Position numbers and translations under genes: made by a program
Notes under the pieces: generated by a model
Database searches by the model: none
Told to the model about the DNA's origin: nothing
Seen by the model: the letters and a program-made list of their open reading frames with translations, nothing else
Shown here: positions 1 through 8,971 of the stretch, piece after piece
Layout: each line of letters begins with the position of its first letter
Position numbering within the stretch: position 1 is the first letter of the stretch
NCBI RefSeq assembly: GCF_030698175.1
Contig: NZ_JAUYNT010000024.1
Location: 1 to 64,000, forward strand
From: Pseudomonas sp.
GTDB lineage: Bacteria; Pseudomonadota; Gammaproteobacteria; Pseudomonadales; Pseudomonadaceae
Direction: 5' to 3'
Length of the DNA: 64,000 nt

Positions 1-81
1 ATCCCGAACTCAGTAGTGAAACGATTCATCGCCGATGGTAGTGTGGGGTTTCCCCATGTGAGAGTAGGTCATCGTCAAGCT
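1..81 (+). rRNA. rrf: 5S ribosomal RNA, 3' part only
   Basis: The window opens inside a 5S rRNA. The conserved segments CCCGAACTCAGTAGTGAAACG and GCCGATGGTAGTGTGGGG are followed by GAGAGTAGGTCATCGTC, the usual Pseudomonas 5S 3' half. The 5' end lies outside the window, so this is the last gene of an rRNA operon that ends here. The exact 3' end is estimated from the AAGCTT that would pair with the missing 5' strand. Confidence 0.95.
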
Positions 82-89
82 TAAACACC

Positions 90-127
90 AAACCCCTGAT
101 CATCGTAAGATGGTCGGGGGTTTGTCT
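90..127 (+). terminator. Rho-independent terminator of the rRNA operon
   Basis: An imperfect hairpin with arms AAACCCCTGATCATC and GATGGTCGGGGGTTT around a GTAA loop ends in a short T-rich stretch, directly after the 5S rRNA. Confidence 0.85.
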
Positions 128-210
128 TTGCGCGCAGAAAAATTACTAAATTTCATTTTCCGCAGGCAGAATGTGCGCCCACACCTTACGGCTTTTTTGA
201 GTGTTATCTG

Positions 211-876
211 ATGGCTGATTCAGTGGGACTACAGCAAGTAGCGGATCTGCCGCTCGAGGAGTTGGTGGGCTGCCATGAATGCGACATGCTGTTACGTAAG
301 CCGCAGCTGGCCGCGGGTGATCGGGCTGAATGTCCGCGCTGTGGCTTTGTGCTGTATAGCCATAATCATAAGGTTATCCGTCGCAGTCTTGCGCTAGTTC
401 TTGCCGCCTTGTTGCTGTATGTGCCGGCAAATTTCTTACCAATTATGCAGATCAATGTTCTTGGGCAAAGCTCCGAAGATACAATCTGGAGCGGCGTGCT
501 GAGTTTGTATGATGCTGGCGGTCTGCTTAAAAGCATTGCGCTGGTGGTATTTCTTTGCAGTATGGTTATTCCGCTGATTAAGCTATTAATCCAGTTTCTG
601 GTGCTGTTAAGTATCTGCCTGAATGTTGGTCGTGGTTGTGGGTTGTTGTTATATCGCATGTATCACCATCTGCGGGAGTGGGGCATGCTTGAGGTTTATT
701 TGATGGGGATTTTAGTTTCCATTGTTAAACTTATTGATATTGCTTCGCCGACCCTAGATTTTGGATTGGCGTGCTTTGTCGCTTTGTTATTAGTGCAGGT
801 GTGGTTGGAGGTGACTATGGAGCCGCATCAAATTTGGGAAGCCCTGTCTGGGAAGGACTCGCATGCGGGCCATTGA
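211..876 (+). CDS. LetA/PqiA-family inner-membrane protein, first half
   Basis: This 221-residue protein is a PqiA/YebS (LetA) family subunit. The family sits in the inner membrane and partners an MCE protein in lipid transport between membranes. An N-terminal zinc-ribbon-like segment with two Cys-x2-Cys pairs (CHEC at about residues 36-39 and CPRC at about 56-59) precedes about four hydrophobic segments, including a YVPANFLPIMQI block. E. coli LetA is one protein of about 427 residues carrying two such modules. Here the modules are separate genes: the next ORF overlaps by 14 bp and carries the second. The MCE gene follows. ATG 211 is the first start after the rRNA terminator. Confidence 0.88.
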   Translation: MADSVGLQQVADLPLEELVGCHECDMLLRKPQLAAGDRAECPRCGFVLYSHNHKVIRRSLALVLAALLLYVPANFLPIMQINVLGQSSEDTIWSGVLSLYDAGGLLKSIALVVFLCSMVIPLIKLLIQFLVLLSICLNVGRGCGLLLYRMYHHLREWGMLEVYLMGILVSIVKLIDIASPTLDFGLACFVALLLVQVWLEVTMEPHQIWEALSGKDSHAGH

Positions 877-1486
877 TGCGGGGATCTTGATCTGCGTGGA
901 GTGCCATCAGTTAAATCGGCAAATACCGGATAGCGTTGGCCAGGACTGTACGCGCTGTGGTGCGCGTGTGCACGCCAGACGCACCGACAGCCTGCGGCGA
1001 ACTTGGGCATTACTGGTGACTGCTGCGCTGATGTATATCCCGGCTAACTTTTTACCGATTATGACGGTGTACTCGCTGGGTAAAGGGCAGCCGGACACCA
1101 TCATGTCGGGGGTTATTGAACTTATCCATTACGATATGGTGCCCATTGCTCTGATAGTTTTCGTGGCCAGTATCTTGGTGCCGACTTTTAAATTGGTAGG
1201 TCTAACTTTGTTGCTCTATTCAGTGGAGCGACATCAACCCTTGTCGGCGCGCCAGCGCGGTTGGATGTATCGTTTTATTGAGTGGATCGGCCGCTGGTCA
1301 ATGCTGGATATTTTCGTTATTACAATTTTAGTGACATTGGTTAATTTTGGCAGTCTTGCCAGCATTGAGGCTGGGTTTGGTGCCGTGGCATTTTGCAGTG
1401 TGGTGGTGTTGACTATGCTGGCCGCTGTAACATTTGACCCTCGATTAATTTGGGATAACACGGAGTCCGACAGCGATCATGAGTGA
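863..1486 (+). CDS. LetA/PqiA-family inner-membrane protein, second half
   Basis: This 207-residue protein is the second PqiA/LetA module. It repeats the first: Cys-x2-Cys pairs (CVEC near residue 12 and CTRC near 31), then YIPANFLPIMTV and about four hydrophobic segments. ATG 863 lies 14 bp inside the end of the preceding gene and the stop overlaps the start of the MCE gene by 8 bp, so the three are almost certainly translated as one operon. Together the two halves equal one E. coli LetA in length. I infer that they assemble into one inner-membrane unit feeding the downstream LetB-like tunnel. Confidence 0.88.
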   Translation: MRAIDAGILICVECHQLNRQIPDSVGQDCTRCGARVHARRTDSLRRTWALLVTAALMYIPANFLPIMTVYSLGKGQPDTIMSGVIELIHYDMVPIALIVFVASILVPTFKLVGLTLLLYSVERHQPLSARQRGWMYRFIEWIGRWSMLDIFVITILVTLVNFGSLASIEAGFGAVAFCSVVVLTMLAAVTFDPRLIWDNTESDSDHE

Positions 1487-3788
1487 TATACCTATGGCTA
1501 AGACTCGCCCTGCGTCTAACTGGTCGGCAATTTGGGTGCTGCCGTTGGTGGCCTTATTGATCGGCGCTTGGCTTGGTTGGCAGGCGTATCAAAAGGCGGG
1601 TATCGAAATAAAAATAGCGTTTTCTACTGCTGATGGCATTCAGGTGGGTAAAACTGAATTTTCATATAAGGGCATGACTATCGGCAAGGTCATCTCCATG
1701 GACTTTGCTATGGATGGCAAAGACAAGGGCGTGATAGCCACGCTTGAAGTGGACAAGCGTGTTGAGCCGTATCTGCGTACGCATACACGTTTTTGGTTGG
1801 TAAAACCCAGTGTCAGTCTGGCAGGTATCACCGGTTTGGAAACTTTGGTTTCTGGAAATTACATAACCGCAAGCCCAGGTGATGGTGAGCCGACGCGTGA
1901 ATTTGTTGCGCTCAATGATGTACCCCCCCTAGCCGAAAGTACTCCAGGTTTGCACATTACGCTTAAGTCGGAGCGCCTTGGCTCGCTTAATCGCGATAGT
2001 CCAGTTTTTTATAAGCAGATTCAAGTCGGTCGGGTTCGCAGTTATGCGCTGGCCGAGGATAGTAAAAACGTAAATATTAAAGTTTTTATCGAGCCGGAAT
2101 ATGCTGCGTTAGTTCGTAAACATACGCGCTTTTGGAATTCGAGTGGGGTGACTGTCGATGCCTCGCTTAGCGGTATTAAAGTGCGCACTGAATCGTTGGC
2201 TAGTATCGTCGCCGGCGGGATTTCTTTTGCCACACCCGAGAATCGTGGGGACAGCCCGCCGACCGATCCGAGTCTGCCGTTTCGCTTGTATAACGACTTC
2301 GAGGAGGCGCAGTCCGGTTTCAAAGTGGTGGTTAATTTTCCAAGCTATGACGGGTTAAGCGCCGGTAGCACGCCGGTTATGTTTAATGGTGTGCAAGTTG
2401 GATTGTTAAAAAAGCTTAAGGTTAGTGATGATCTGGTTAGTGCTAACACCGAATTATTAATGGATCCGCTGGCTGAAGATTATATGACCGAGGGGGCTGA
2501 ATTTTGGCTGGTTAAGCCATCGATCTCGCTCGGCGGTATCTCCGGTATCGAGGCGCTGGTTAAGGGCAATTACATTGCCATCCGTCCAGGTGCAAAAATC
2601 GCTCGCAGCAAGCGTGAGTTCATTGCATTGGCCAAGCCTCCCGCCATGGACTTAAACGCGCCAGGCCTGCACTTGGTTTTAATCAGTAGCAAACTTGCCT
2701 CGCTGTCGGTGGGCAGTCCGGTATTGTTTCGACAAATGAAAGTTGGCGCAGTGCAAAGTTATCGGCTCTCGGCCGATAGTAAACAAGTGCTGCTGGGCGT
2801 GCATATTGACCCTGAGTTTTCCGGGCTGATAAACAGTTCCACGCGCTTTTGGAATGCCAGCGGTGTCACCTTAACGGGCGGTTTGTCAGGTATCGAAGTT
2901 AAGAGTGAGTCGTTGCAGAGCTTACTGGTTGGCGGCATAACCTTTGAAACACCAGATGCTAAAGCAGCTTCACCTAAGGGTCGTTTACCGCAATTCAATC
3001 TATTTGCGGATCGTGATAAGGCCTTGGAAAAAGGTGTTGAAGTAACTATTCAGGTCGGCAGCGGTGATGGCTTGAATGTGGGTACGCCAATTCGCTTTAA
3101 AGGCATTGATGTCGGCAAAGTTGATGAGGTTGAACTGACCGATGATCTCAAGTCGGTCATCTTGCATGCGCGCATATTTAAAGCTGCTGATCGCATTGCA
3201 CGCAAGGGCAGTCAGTTCTGGGTGGTCAAGCCCGAGGTGAGTTTGGTCCGTTTGGCTAATCTGGACACCTTGGTAACTGGCCAGTACCTGGATGTGCAGC
3301 CCGCTCCGGTTGGAGCCGCCGCGCAAACAAGCTTTATCGCGCAATCGCAAGCCCCCACCACAGCCAGTAGCCCTTCGCAGCAGGGCTTGAAGCTGGTGTT
3401 GAGCACGCCGACCCGCGGCTCGATCAAGCCCGGCGTGTTGATCAGTTATCGTGAAATTCCGGTGGGTAAAGTATTGGATTACGAGCTTGGACCCACTTCC
3501 GATTTGGTCTTGTTGCATGTATTGATTGACCCGCGTTATGCCGCCTTAGTGCACAGCGGTACGAAGTTTTGGAATACCAGTGGGGTCAGCGTCGATGCAG
3601 GTTTGTTCAAAGGGGTAAAGCTGCGCACCGATTCGCTGGAGTCGATGCTTGAAGGCGGCATTTCCTTCGCCACCCCGGATGTTCCGCTGATGGGAAATCC
3701 TGCGCGCCCTGGGCAAACCTTTATGCTTAACGCCGAGCCTAAGGATGAGTGGCTGCAGTGGTCACCGAAGATTGCGCTGGGTAAGTAG
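1479..3788 (+). CDS. LetB/YebT/PqiB-type MCE-domain lipid-transport protein
   Basis: This 769-residue MCE protein has one N-terminal transmembrane helix (about residues 16-32) and a periplasmic part made of repeated MCE domains. I count six, each beginning with a pattern like DGL..G..V.Y.G..VG.V and ending with a VSLGGISGIEALVKGNYI-like or GVTVDASLSGIKV-like strand. E. coli LetB has seven domains (about 877 residues) and PqiB three (about 546), so this is LetB-like but one ring shorter. LetB stacks such rings into a tunnel across the periplasm. The gene overlaps the second letA-like gene by 8 bp. No pqiC lipoprotein gene follows. Confidence 0.9.
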   Translation: MSDIPMAKTRPASNWSAIWVLPLVALLIGAWLGWQAYQKAGIEIKIAFSTADGIQVGKTEFSYKGMTIGKVISMDFAMDGKDKGVIATLEVDKRVEPYLRTHTRFWLVKPSVSLAGITGLETLVSGNYITASPGDGEPTREFVALNDVPPLAESTPGLHITLKSERLGSLNRDSPVFYKQIQVGRVRSYALAEDSKNVNIKVFIEPEYAALVRKHTRFWNSSGVTVDASLSGIKVRTESLASIVAGGISFATPENRGDSPPTDPSLPFRLYNDFEEAQSGFKVVVNFPSYDGLSAGSTPVMFNGVQVGLLKKLKVSDDLVSANTELLMDPLAEDYMTEGAEFWLVKPSISLGGISGIEALVKGNYIAIRPGAKIARSKREFIALAKPPAMDLNAPGLHLVLISSKLASLSVGSPVLFRQMKVGAVQSYRLSADSKQVLLGVHIDPEFSGLINSSTRFWNASGVTLTGGLSGIEVKSESLQSLLVGGITFETPDAKAASPKGRLPQFNLFADRDKALEKGVEVTIQVGSGDGLNVGTPIRFKGIDVGKVDEVELTDDLKSVILHARIFKAADRIARKGSQFWVVKPEVSLVRLANLDTLVTGQYLDVQPAPVGAAAQTSFIAQSQAPTTASSPSQQGLKLVLSTPTRGSIKPGVLISYREIPVGKVLDYELGPTSDLVLLHVLIDPRYAALVHSGTKFWNTSGVSVDAGLFKGVKLRTDSLESMLEGGISFATPDVPLMGNPARPGQTFMLNAEPKDEWLQWSPKIALGK

Positions 3789-3796
3789 CGCCACTT

Positions 3797-3832
3797 AAAC
3801 AACTAAGGCCGCGAATGCGGCCTTAGTTGTTT
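3797..3832. terminator. Bidirectional Rho-independent terminator
   Basis: A near-perfect hairpin (AACAACTAAGGCCGC, loop GAAT, GCGGCCTTAGTTGTT) lies between the converging letB-like and mksB genes. It has A residues on one side and T residues on the other, so it can serve both strands. Confidence 0.88.
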
Positions 3833-3863
3833 ATGGCGGTTGAATAATCGGTCCGCTGCACTC

Positions 3864-6698
3864 TCAGGCCGGAGTGGCGTCCGCCGCAGTTGCGCTAGGC
3901 GCGCTGCTGGCTTGCTCGCGCTGGCGGATATATTTCCAGTCCGCTTCATCCAGATAGATTCCCTGCGGTCCGCTGCCAGCCTCCAAGTCAATCGCCACAT
4001 GGGCGGAGACCTGCGGTTTAACGCTGGCCAGGATCGGCACGAAGCCCAGTTGCAGGCTGGTTTCCAGCAGCGCTTGTTGATTGCGCTCGTCGATGTCTGC
4101 CGCCTCGTCGAGGTAGTAAGGCAGGCGAATCTGTCCGGCGCGTTCGCGGTCCATCAGGTGCAGCAACAGGTACATGTTGGTCAGTGCCTTGATGGTCATG
4201 GTGGTGCCGTTGGAGGCCGCGCCGTCGATGTCGGTGTGCACCACAGGCGCGCCGCCGACCTTAGTAATCTCGAAGGCTAGCTCGAACAAATCTTTAAGCC
4301 CTAGTTGGTTGTGATTGGCGGCTACTAGACGGGCCAGATATTCCTTGGCCTCTTCGTTGCGCGAGTCCTGTTCGACCGATTGGGTCAGATCGAACACCGA
4401 GAGGGTTTCTCCTTCTTCGTACTGACCGGCGCTGTGGATGATCTGGTCGATATGCTTGAGGGCGTCCTTGTTCGGCGCCAATACGATGCGAAAGCTTGCC
4501 AGGTTGGAGACCTGACGCTTGTTGATCTCGCGGTTGAACAGCGCCAGTTGGTGTTCGAGATTGTCGTAGTCGCTGCGGATATTGCGCAGGGTGCGGGCGA
4601 TGTCAGTGACCGCAGCACGGCGGGCCTTGGCCAGGGTAATGGCTTCGTCCTGGCAATGGGCGTAGGCGTTGATCAGCAGTTGCAGGCGCCGTTCGACATC
4701 GTCTTCGTTGTCGAATTTGGCCACGCCTTTTAAGCGTACCTGGGCGTACAGCGCTTCGATTTGGCCGTCTATGCGTTGCAGGCCTTGCCAGCTGTCCTGA
4801 TAGTCGTTCAGCAGCGGCAGCAGGTTGTCGAGGGAATCGTCGACCGGGTCGAGAAAGGGCGCGCCGAAGGGCAGATTGGTGGGCAGCAACTGGCGACGAC
4901 GCAGCGCGTCTTCCAGGGTGCGTTCCTTGGCTTCGAGGTCGGCGAGTTGTCGGCCGACCAGTTGCAGTTTGGCCGACAGTTGTTGCACGCGCTCGGTGAA
5001 GGCATCGCTGCTGCGCTTGAGCTGATCCTGGGCCGCCTCCAGCAGTGCCAGTTGTTCGAGTTTGTCTGCCTCCTCGACGCTCAGGGTCTGGCTGCGACGA
5101 TAGTCTTCGAGATTCTTCTGCGCCTGTAATACGTCCTGATAAAACTGCTCGGCTTGCACCTTGCTGGTGGTGCGGTCGGCGGCCACCGCTTGTTGGATCT
5201 TGAGCTGTTTGAGTTCTTTGTCCAGGCGCTGTTTTTGATCGCGCAGCGCGGCTCGGTCGGCCAAGGCTTGCAGCGCTGGTGGCTCGATGTGCGAGAGGTC
5301 GATCGACAGGCCGGGGGCGACAAACTGCTCGCCTTTAAAGCCATCCAGCACCTGGCTGAGGGATTGTACCCAGGCGTCGCCGTCATCCAGCTGAATGCCT
5401 TTTTCGCCCAGCGGCAGGCTGAACAACGCACCATTGAACAGCCGCATCAGGCGCTCTACGTCTTGCTGGGTAAACTCTTCGCGCAGCCGGGCGTAGCTGT
5501 TGTTGTCGGCATGTTCGAGCTGTTGTTTTACCGATTTAAGGCGCTTCTCCAGCTCGTGCAAGCGCTGGTCGAGGTCCTCGCTGCTGAATTGGCGTGATTG
5601 CGCCAGGGCGCCGGCCAGCTCGTCGTGAGCATCTTTGACGGCCAGCAATTGCTGCTCAAGCGGGTGGGCGTCGCTGAGTAGGGCAAAGCGATTATTAAGC
5701 ACCGCCAATTCGCCCAGCCAGCGTTGCAGCTCGCTGATCTCGCGTTCCAGACGCATCAGCTCATTGGTGCCGGCGCGTTGTTCATGTTGCAGGCCGTCCT
5801 GCTGGGCGCGGTAATGCTCATGCTGGATGATCAATTCTTCGCGGCGCGCACCGCTGTAGTCTTGCCAGGCGCCGAGCAGGTTATCCAGTAATGGCGAGAG
5901 TCGATGTAGCTTGCCGCGCAGCAGTTCGCGCTGCGCCACGCCGGCAGTCAAGGCCTGGATTAACGGGCCGGCGGCGACCAGGGCCTGGTAGTCCTGCTCC
6001 ATGCGCCGCACATCGCGGAAGGCCTCTTCGCAGGCGGCAATGTAGTCGACGCTGCCCGAGCGCAGGCTGTGCTCGAAGGCATCAATGAACAATTGCTTGA
6101 GTTTGGCCGCGGTGATTTCGCGCATGTGCAGCAGGTTGATAAACAAGGCACGGAAGGTTTTCAGGCTTTGCTCATTGGTGGAGCGCAACGGAATCAGCGT
6201 CAGGTCCAGTGGGATCGAGGTGTGACCGCCGACCAGCAGGCGCCGCAGTTCGTCGGGCTTCACTTCGTAGGCCTTGATCTGCTCGCGCTCAAGGTTGGCG
6301 AACAGTTCACGCTGGCGCAGGCAGGTGCCGTTTTTCTGGTAGTGGGCCAGGTCCAGCTCGCCGGCATAGACGAAAAACTGGTGACCAAAACCGCCGCCCG
6401 GCCCGCGCCCGGCCACTCCGATCACGTGGGGGCCGTGGGGCAGTGCCACTTCCACCAGGATGTAGCTGGTATCGCTGGCGAAGTAGAACTTGCGCGACTG
6501 TTCCAGGCTGTACTTGCCAAAACTCATGTCCGACATGCGCGCCAAAATCGGGAACTGCAGCGCGTTGATCGCCGCGCTCTTGCCCAGGTTGTTGGCGCCA
6601 TACACCGACAGCGGGTGTTCCAGCGGGAATAGGCCGAGGCTGTAACCGGCGGTATTCAGGAGGGCGAAGCGGCGGATGCCGTAGCGTTGCTGAGTCAT
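3864..6698 (-). CDS. mksB: MksB, SMC-like ATPase of the MksBEF condensin
   Basis: This 944-residue SMC-like protein is the ATPase arm of the MksBEF condensin, which acts in chromosome organisation and, in some bacteria, in plasmid defence. The Walker A motif is GANNLGKS (residues 34-41). Long Glu/Gln/Leu-rich coiled-coil stretches fill the centre, and the C-terminal ATPase lobe carries LPYYLDEAADID as Walker B. It is shorter than MukB (about 1480 residues), as expected for MksB. It is the last gene of an F-E-B operon and overlaps mksE by 4 bp. No MksG/JetD nuclease gene is adjacent, so this looks like the housekeeping three-gene form rather than the Wadjet-type four-gene form. Confidence 0.9.
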   Translation of the reverse strand: MTQQRYGIRRFALLNTAGYSLGLFPLEHPLSVYGANNLGKSAAINALQFPILARMSDMSFGKYSLEQSRKFYFASDTSYILVEVALPHGPHVIGVAGRGPGGGFGHQFFVYAGELDLAHYQKNGTCLRQRELFANLEREQIKAYEVKPDELRRLLVGGHTSIPLDLTLIPLRSTNEQSLKTFRALFINLLHMREITAAKLKQLFIDAFEHSLRSGSVDYIAACEEAFRDVRRMEQDYQALVAAGPLIQALTAGVAQRELLRGKLHRLSPLLDNLLGAWQDYSGARREELIIQHEHYRAQQDGLQHEQRAGTNELMRLEREISELQRWLGELAVLNNRFALLSDAHPLEQQLLAVKDAHDELAGALAQSRQFSSEDLDQRLHELEKRLKSVKQQLEHADNNSYARLREEFTQQDVERLMRLFNGALFSLPLGEKGIQLDDGDAWVQSLSQVLDGFKGEQFVAPGLSIDLSHIEPPALQALADRAALRDQKQRLDKELKQLKIQQAVAADRTTSKVQAEQFYQDVLQAQKNLEDYRRSQTLSVEEADKLEQLALLEAAQDQLKRSSDAFTERVQQLSAKLQLVGRQLADLEAKERTLEDALRRRQLLPTNLPFGAPFLDPVDDSLDNLLPLLNDYQDSWQGLQRIDGQIEALYAQVRLKGVAKFDNEDDVERRLQLLINAYAHCQDEAITLAKARRAAVTDIARTLRNIRSDYDNLEHQLALFNREINKRQVSNLASFRIVLAPNKDALKHIDQIIHSAGQYEEGETLSVFDLTQSVEQDSRNEEAKEYLARLVAANHNQLGLKDLFELAFEITKVGGAPVVHTDIDGAASNGTTMTIKALTNMYLLLHLMDRERAGQIRLPYYLDEAADIDERNQQALLETSLQLGFVPILASVKPQVSAHVAIDLEAGSGPQGIYLDEADWKYIRQREQASSAPSATAADATPA

Positions 6699-7414
6699 GC
6701 GTCAAGCTCCTGCTCTTCGGCGATGGCGCGGGCCATGGCTTGCTGTTCCGTTTCTGCTGCGGTGTCGGTGCCAGTTTCATCGAGAGTGTCGATCTCGATA
6801 ATCTCCTCGCCGCTGTCGTCATCCAGCAAGTGCGGACTGGGCAGCTCGATACTTGCGAGCGGCAGGGCGCTGTGCAGGCTGGCGGCTAGGTCGCGGTCTT
6901 GTTGTACCGACAGGCAGACATCGAGGAAGCGGTGCATCGGCGGCAGAAAGCGGTAGACGCCGTTGTCTTCACTGGCAAAACCGAGCTGGGTCATACGCCG
7001 CATGACTTTCTCTTCCAGCTCGTCTTGGGTTTGCACTTCGGCTTGCAGAAACAGCTCGCGGTATTTCTCCAGCAGCGGCGGTAACTCATCCCTGCCGAGG
7101 CTGCCACCGTCGAGCACCGCCAGCGGATCGCGGCCTTGGTCGGCCAGGTGCTCGACGATGATAAAGGTGAACAGCGCCAGGCGTTGCGCGGTCTTGTTGA
7201 CCTGGGCGCCGATTTGCTCGGGGACGAAGTAATAGAAGCCGCGAGGGTCGCATACCAGCTCGAAACCCAGGGCTTTGAACAGTGCGCGGTAAGCGTCTTG
7301 CAGGTTCGACAGTTGACTGTACAGCTCGGCATCGCGGCGGCTGACATGGTAGCCCTTGAACAGCTCGCGAAAGATCGGCGCCAGCAGGCTCAGCTCAGAA
7401 AGGTCAAGATTCAT
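6695..7414 (-). CDS. mksE: MksE, condensin subunit
   Basis: This 239-residue protein is the MksE subunit, a winged-helix KITE-type partner that bridges the kleisin MksF and the ATPase MksB. It is identified from its place between mksF and mksB, with 4-bp overlaps on both sides, and from its N-terminal segment LAPIFRELFKGYHVSRRDAE. The last 60 residues are acidic and low in complexity. Function is inferred from the family and the operon. Confidence 0.85.
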   Translation of the reverse strand: MNLDLSELSLLAPIFRELFKGYHVSRRDAELYSQLSNLQDAYRALFKALGFELVCDPRGFYYFVPEQIGAQVNKTAQRLALFTFIIVEHLADQGRDPLAVLDGGSLGRDELPPLLEKYRELFLQAEVQTQDELEEKVMRRMTQLGFASEDNGVYRFLPPMHRFLDVCLSVQQDRDLAASLHSALPLASIELPSPHLLDDDSGEEIIEIDTLDETGTDTAAETEQQAMARAIAEEQELDA

Positions 7415-8679
7415 CGGGTAATTATTCCTGCAGGTGTAGGCGTGCTGTGGCTTTTGGACAGGGCGTAAGAGCTCAGGCTGACTTGATGTTCGCTGGTCAG
7501 GTAGTCGCGCCGGCTCAGGCGTTCACGCTGGAAGCGGCTGTCGCGGGATAGCCGCGAGAACCAATAGAGCAGCTCATCGGTGGCGCCCTCAGGTTCTTGC
7601 TCCAGCAACCAGAGCATCAGGTCGGGCATCGGCAGGGCATTGGCGCAGCGCTCGAGCATCTCGCGGGCGGTGTGCGGGGCTTGTGTGGGTTTGCCGCCGC
7701 GCGGGCCGCTGGATTTGGGGAACTGCGCCGGTTTTGGCTCGAAACGGGCCAGCGCGTAGACATAGGCCTCAACCTGCGAGGCAGTGCCGAGGAAGGCGCT
7801 TTGTGGCCGAGTAAACAACGGCAGCGAGGCTTGCGGCACGGCGTCCAGCCCCTTGCGGCGGATGGCGGCCAGCGCCAGGGCCGCGCCACGGGTCACGGCG
7901 TTGTGCCGGCGCGCCTCTTCGCGCAGCGGCAACAGCAACACGCGGGCGCGGCGCAAGGTCAGCTGGGCGCTGGTCTGCATCTCGAGGATGCGCGCATGGG
8001 TGCGCAGCAGCAGGTCGTCATCCACCAACTGGCCGAGGCGTTGTTGCTCGCTGAGCAGGCGCAGGAGCACCTGCTCGACCCGCTGCACGCCTTGCTCGAA
8101 GGCGCCGTCGGCGGCCACCAGTTGGATCATCGGTTCGACGTATTCGTCCCAGGTCGCCAGCACCTCGGCATAACGCTGACGCAGCGGGATTTGCCGGTCA
8201 CTGGTCTTGGCCCGCTCGGCGACGCCGACCAGCGCCTGTTCGTCATTGGTGAGTTTCTTTAAAACATCCCGCACGCGCATATCGAGCAGGCGCAGCTGGC
8301 GGGCTAGGTCATGACTGTCGCGGTTTTCGAAGGCGTCCTGGATGTAACTGGCCAGCCGCTCGAGATGGCGCAGATAGGCCTCGATCTCCAGGCACAGGCC
8401 GAGGCGGTGCTCGCGGCGCAGGTAGGCGAGAAAGTCATGGATCTGCGCATTCAGCTCGAAGCGATTCGGGCTCTTGGCCACCGGCACCAAGATGTCCAGG
8501 CGAATCCACTGGTCGAGCAGGGCGGTGATATCGGTCGCTGAGCCCTCGACCAGCTGATTGCCAAGCTGCTTGCGCAAATCGCTGAGGCTCAGCGTGCCCT
8601 GATCGAAGCGCTCACACAGCGGTTCAAGCAGGCTCCAGTGTTCGGCAAGGGCACGTAACACGCGCTTGGGGTCGATCAT
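7411..8679 (-). CDS. mksF: MksF, kleisin-like condensin subunit
   Basis: This 422-residue protein is the kleisin-type subunit of MksBEF. It is rich in helices and charged residues, with an N-terminal winged-helix-like region (MIDPKRVLRALAEHWSLL). It is the first gene of the minus-strand operon and overlaps mksE by 4 bp. The open frame extends 12 codons upstream to 8715. I chose the ATG at 8679 because homologues I remember begin MIDPKRVLRAL and the extra residues look non-conserved. Confidence 0.85.
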   Translation of the reverse strand: MIDPKRVLRALAEHWSLLEPLCERFDQGTLSLSDLRKQLGNQLVEGSATDITALLDQWIRLDILVPVAKSPNRFELNAQIHDFLAYLRREHRLGLCLEIEAYLRHLERLASYIQDAFENRDSHDLARQLRLLDMRVRDVLKKLTNDEQALVGVAERAKTSDRQIPLRQRYAEVLATWDEYVEPMIQLVAADGAFEQGVQRVEQVLLRLLSEQQRLGQLVDDDLLLRTHARILEMQTSAQLTLRRARVLLLPLREEARRHNAVTRGAALALAAIRRKGLDAVPQASLPLFTRPQSAFLGTASQVEAYVYALARFEPKPAQFPKSSGPRGGKPTQAPHTAREMLERCANALPMPDLMLWLLEQEPEGATDELLYWFSRLSRDSRFQRERLSRRDYLTSEHQVSLSSYALSKSHSTPTPAGIITR

Positions 8680-8971
8680 CGCTAAAACGGTCTCGCAGAG
8701 GGCTGAAACACACAAAGGCGCTGATTGTACTGTATGGGCCGCTAAATTCAGCAGTTGCCGGCCGGGCTTTGTCGCCTTGGCGGGCTGGGTGACACAGGTG
8801 TTACGCCGCTGGGGTGATGGGTAACGCCTGCGCGCAATTGTTTGTGAGGCGAAGGCCGGGAGCCTTGGTTTTCTCGACTATGGGTTGGGCGTTTCTGGCG
8901 CGGCGGTCCCTATAGTGGCTACATGCGAGGAGTCGTCACTTTCCGGCTCGCGATCCTTTAAGGAATTTCTT

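Noticed and set aside
3840..8541. Several plus-strand frames opposite mksB, mksE and mksF
   Set aside because: All are antisense shadows with low-complexity Gln/Val/Arg-rich translations and no ribosome sites.
3864..8679. A Wadjet (JetABCD/MksBEFG) anti-plasmid system
   Set aside because: No fourth gene for the topoisomerase-like nuclease subunit is adjacent on either side; only mksF, mksE and mksB are present.
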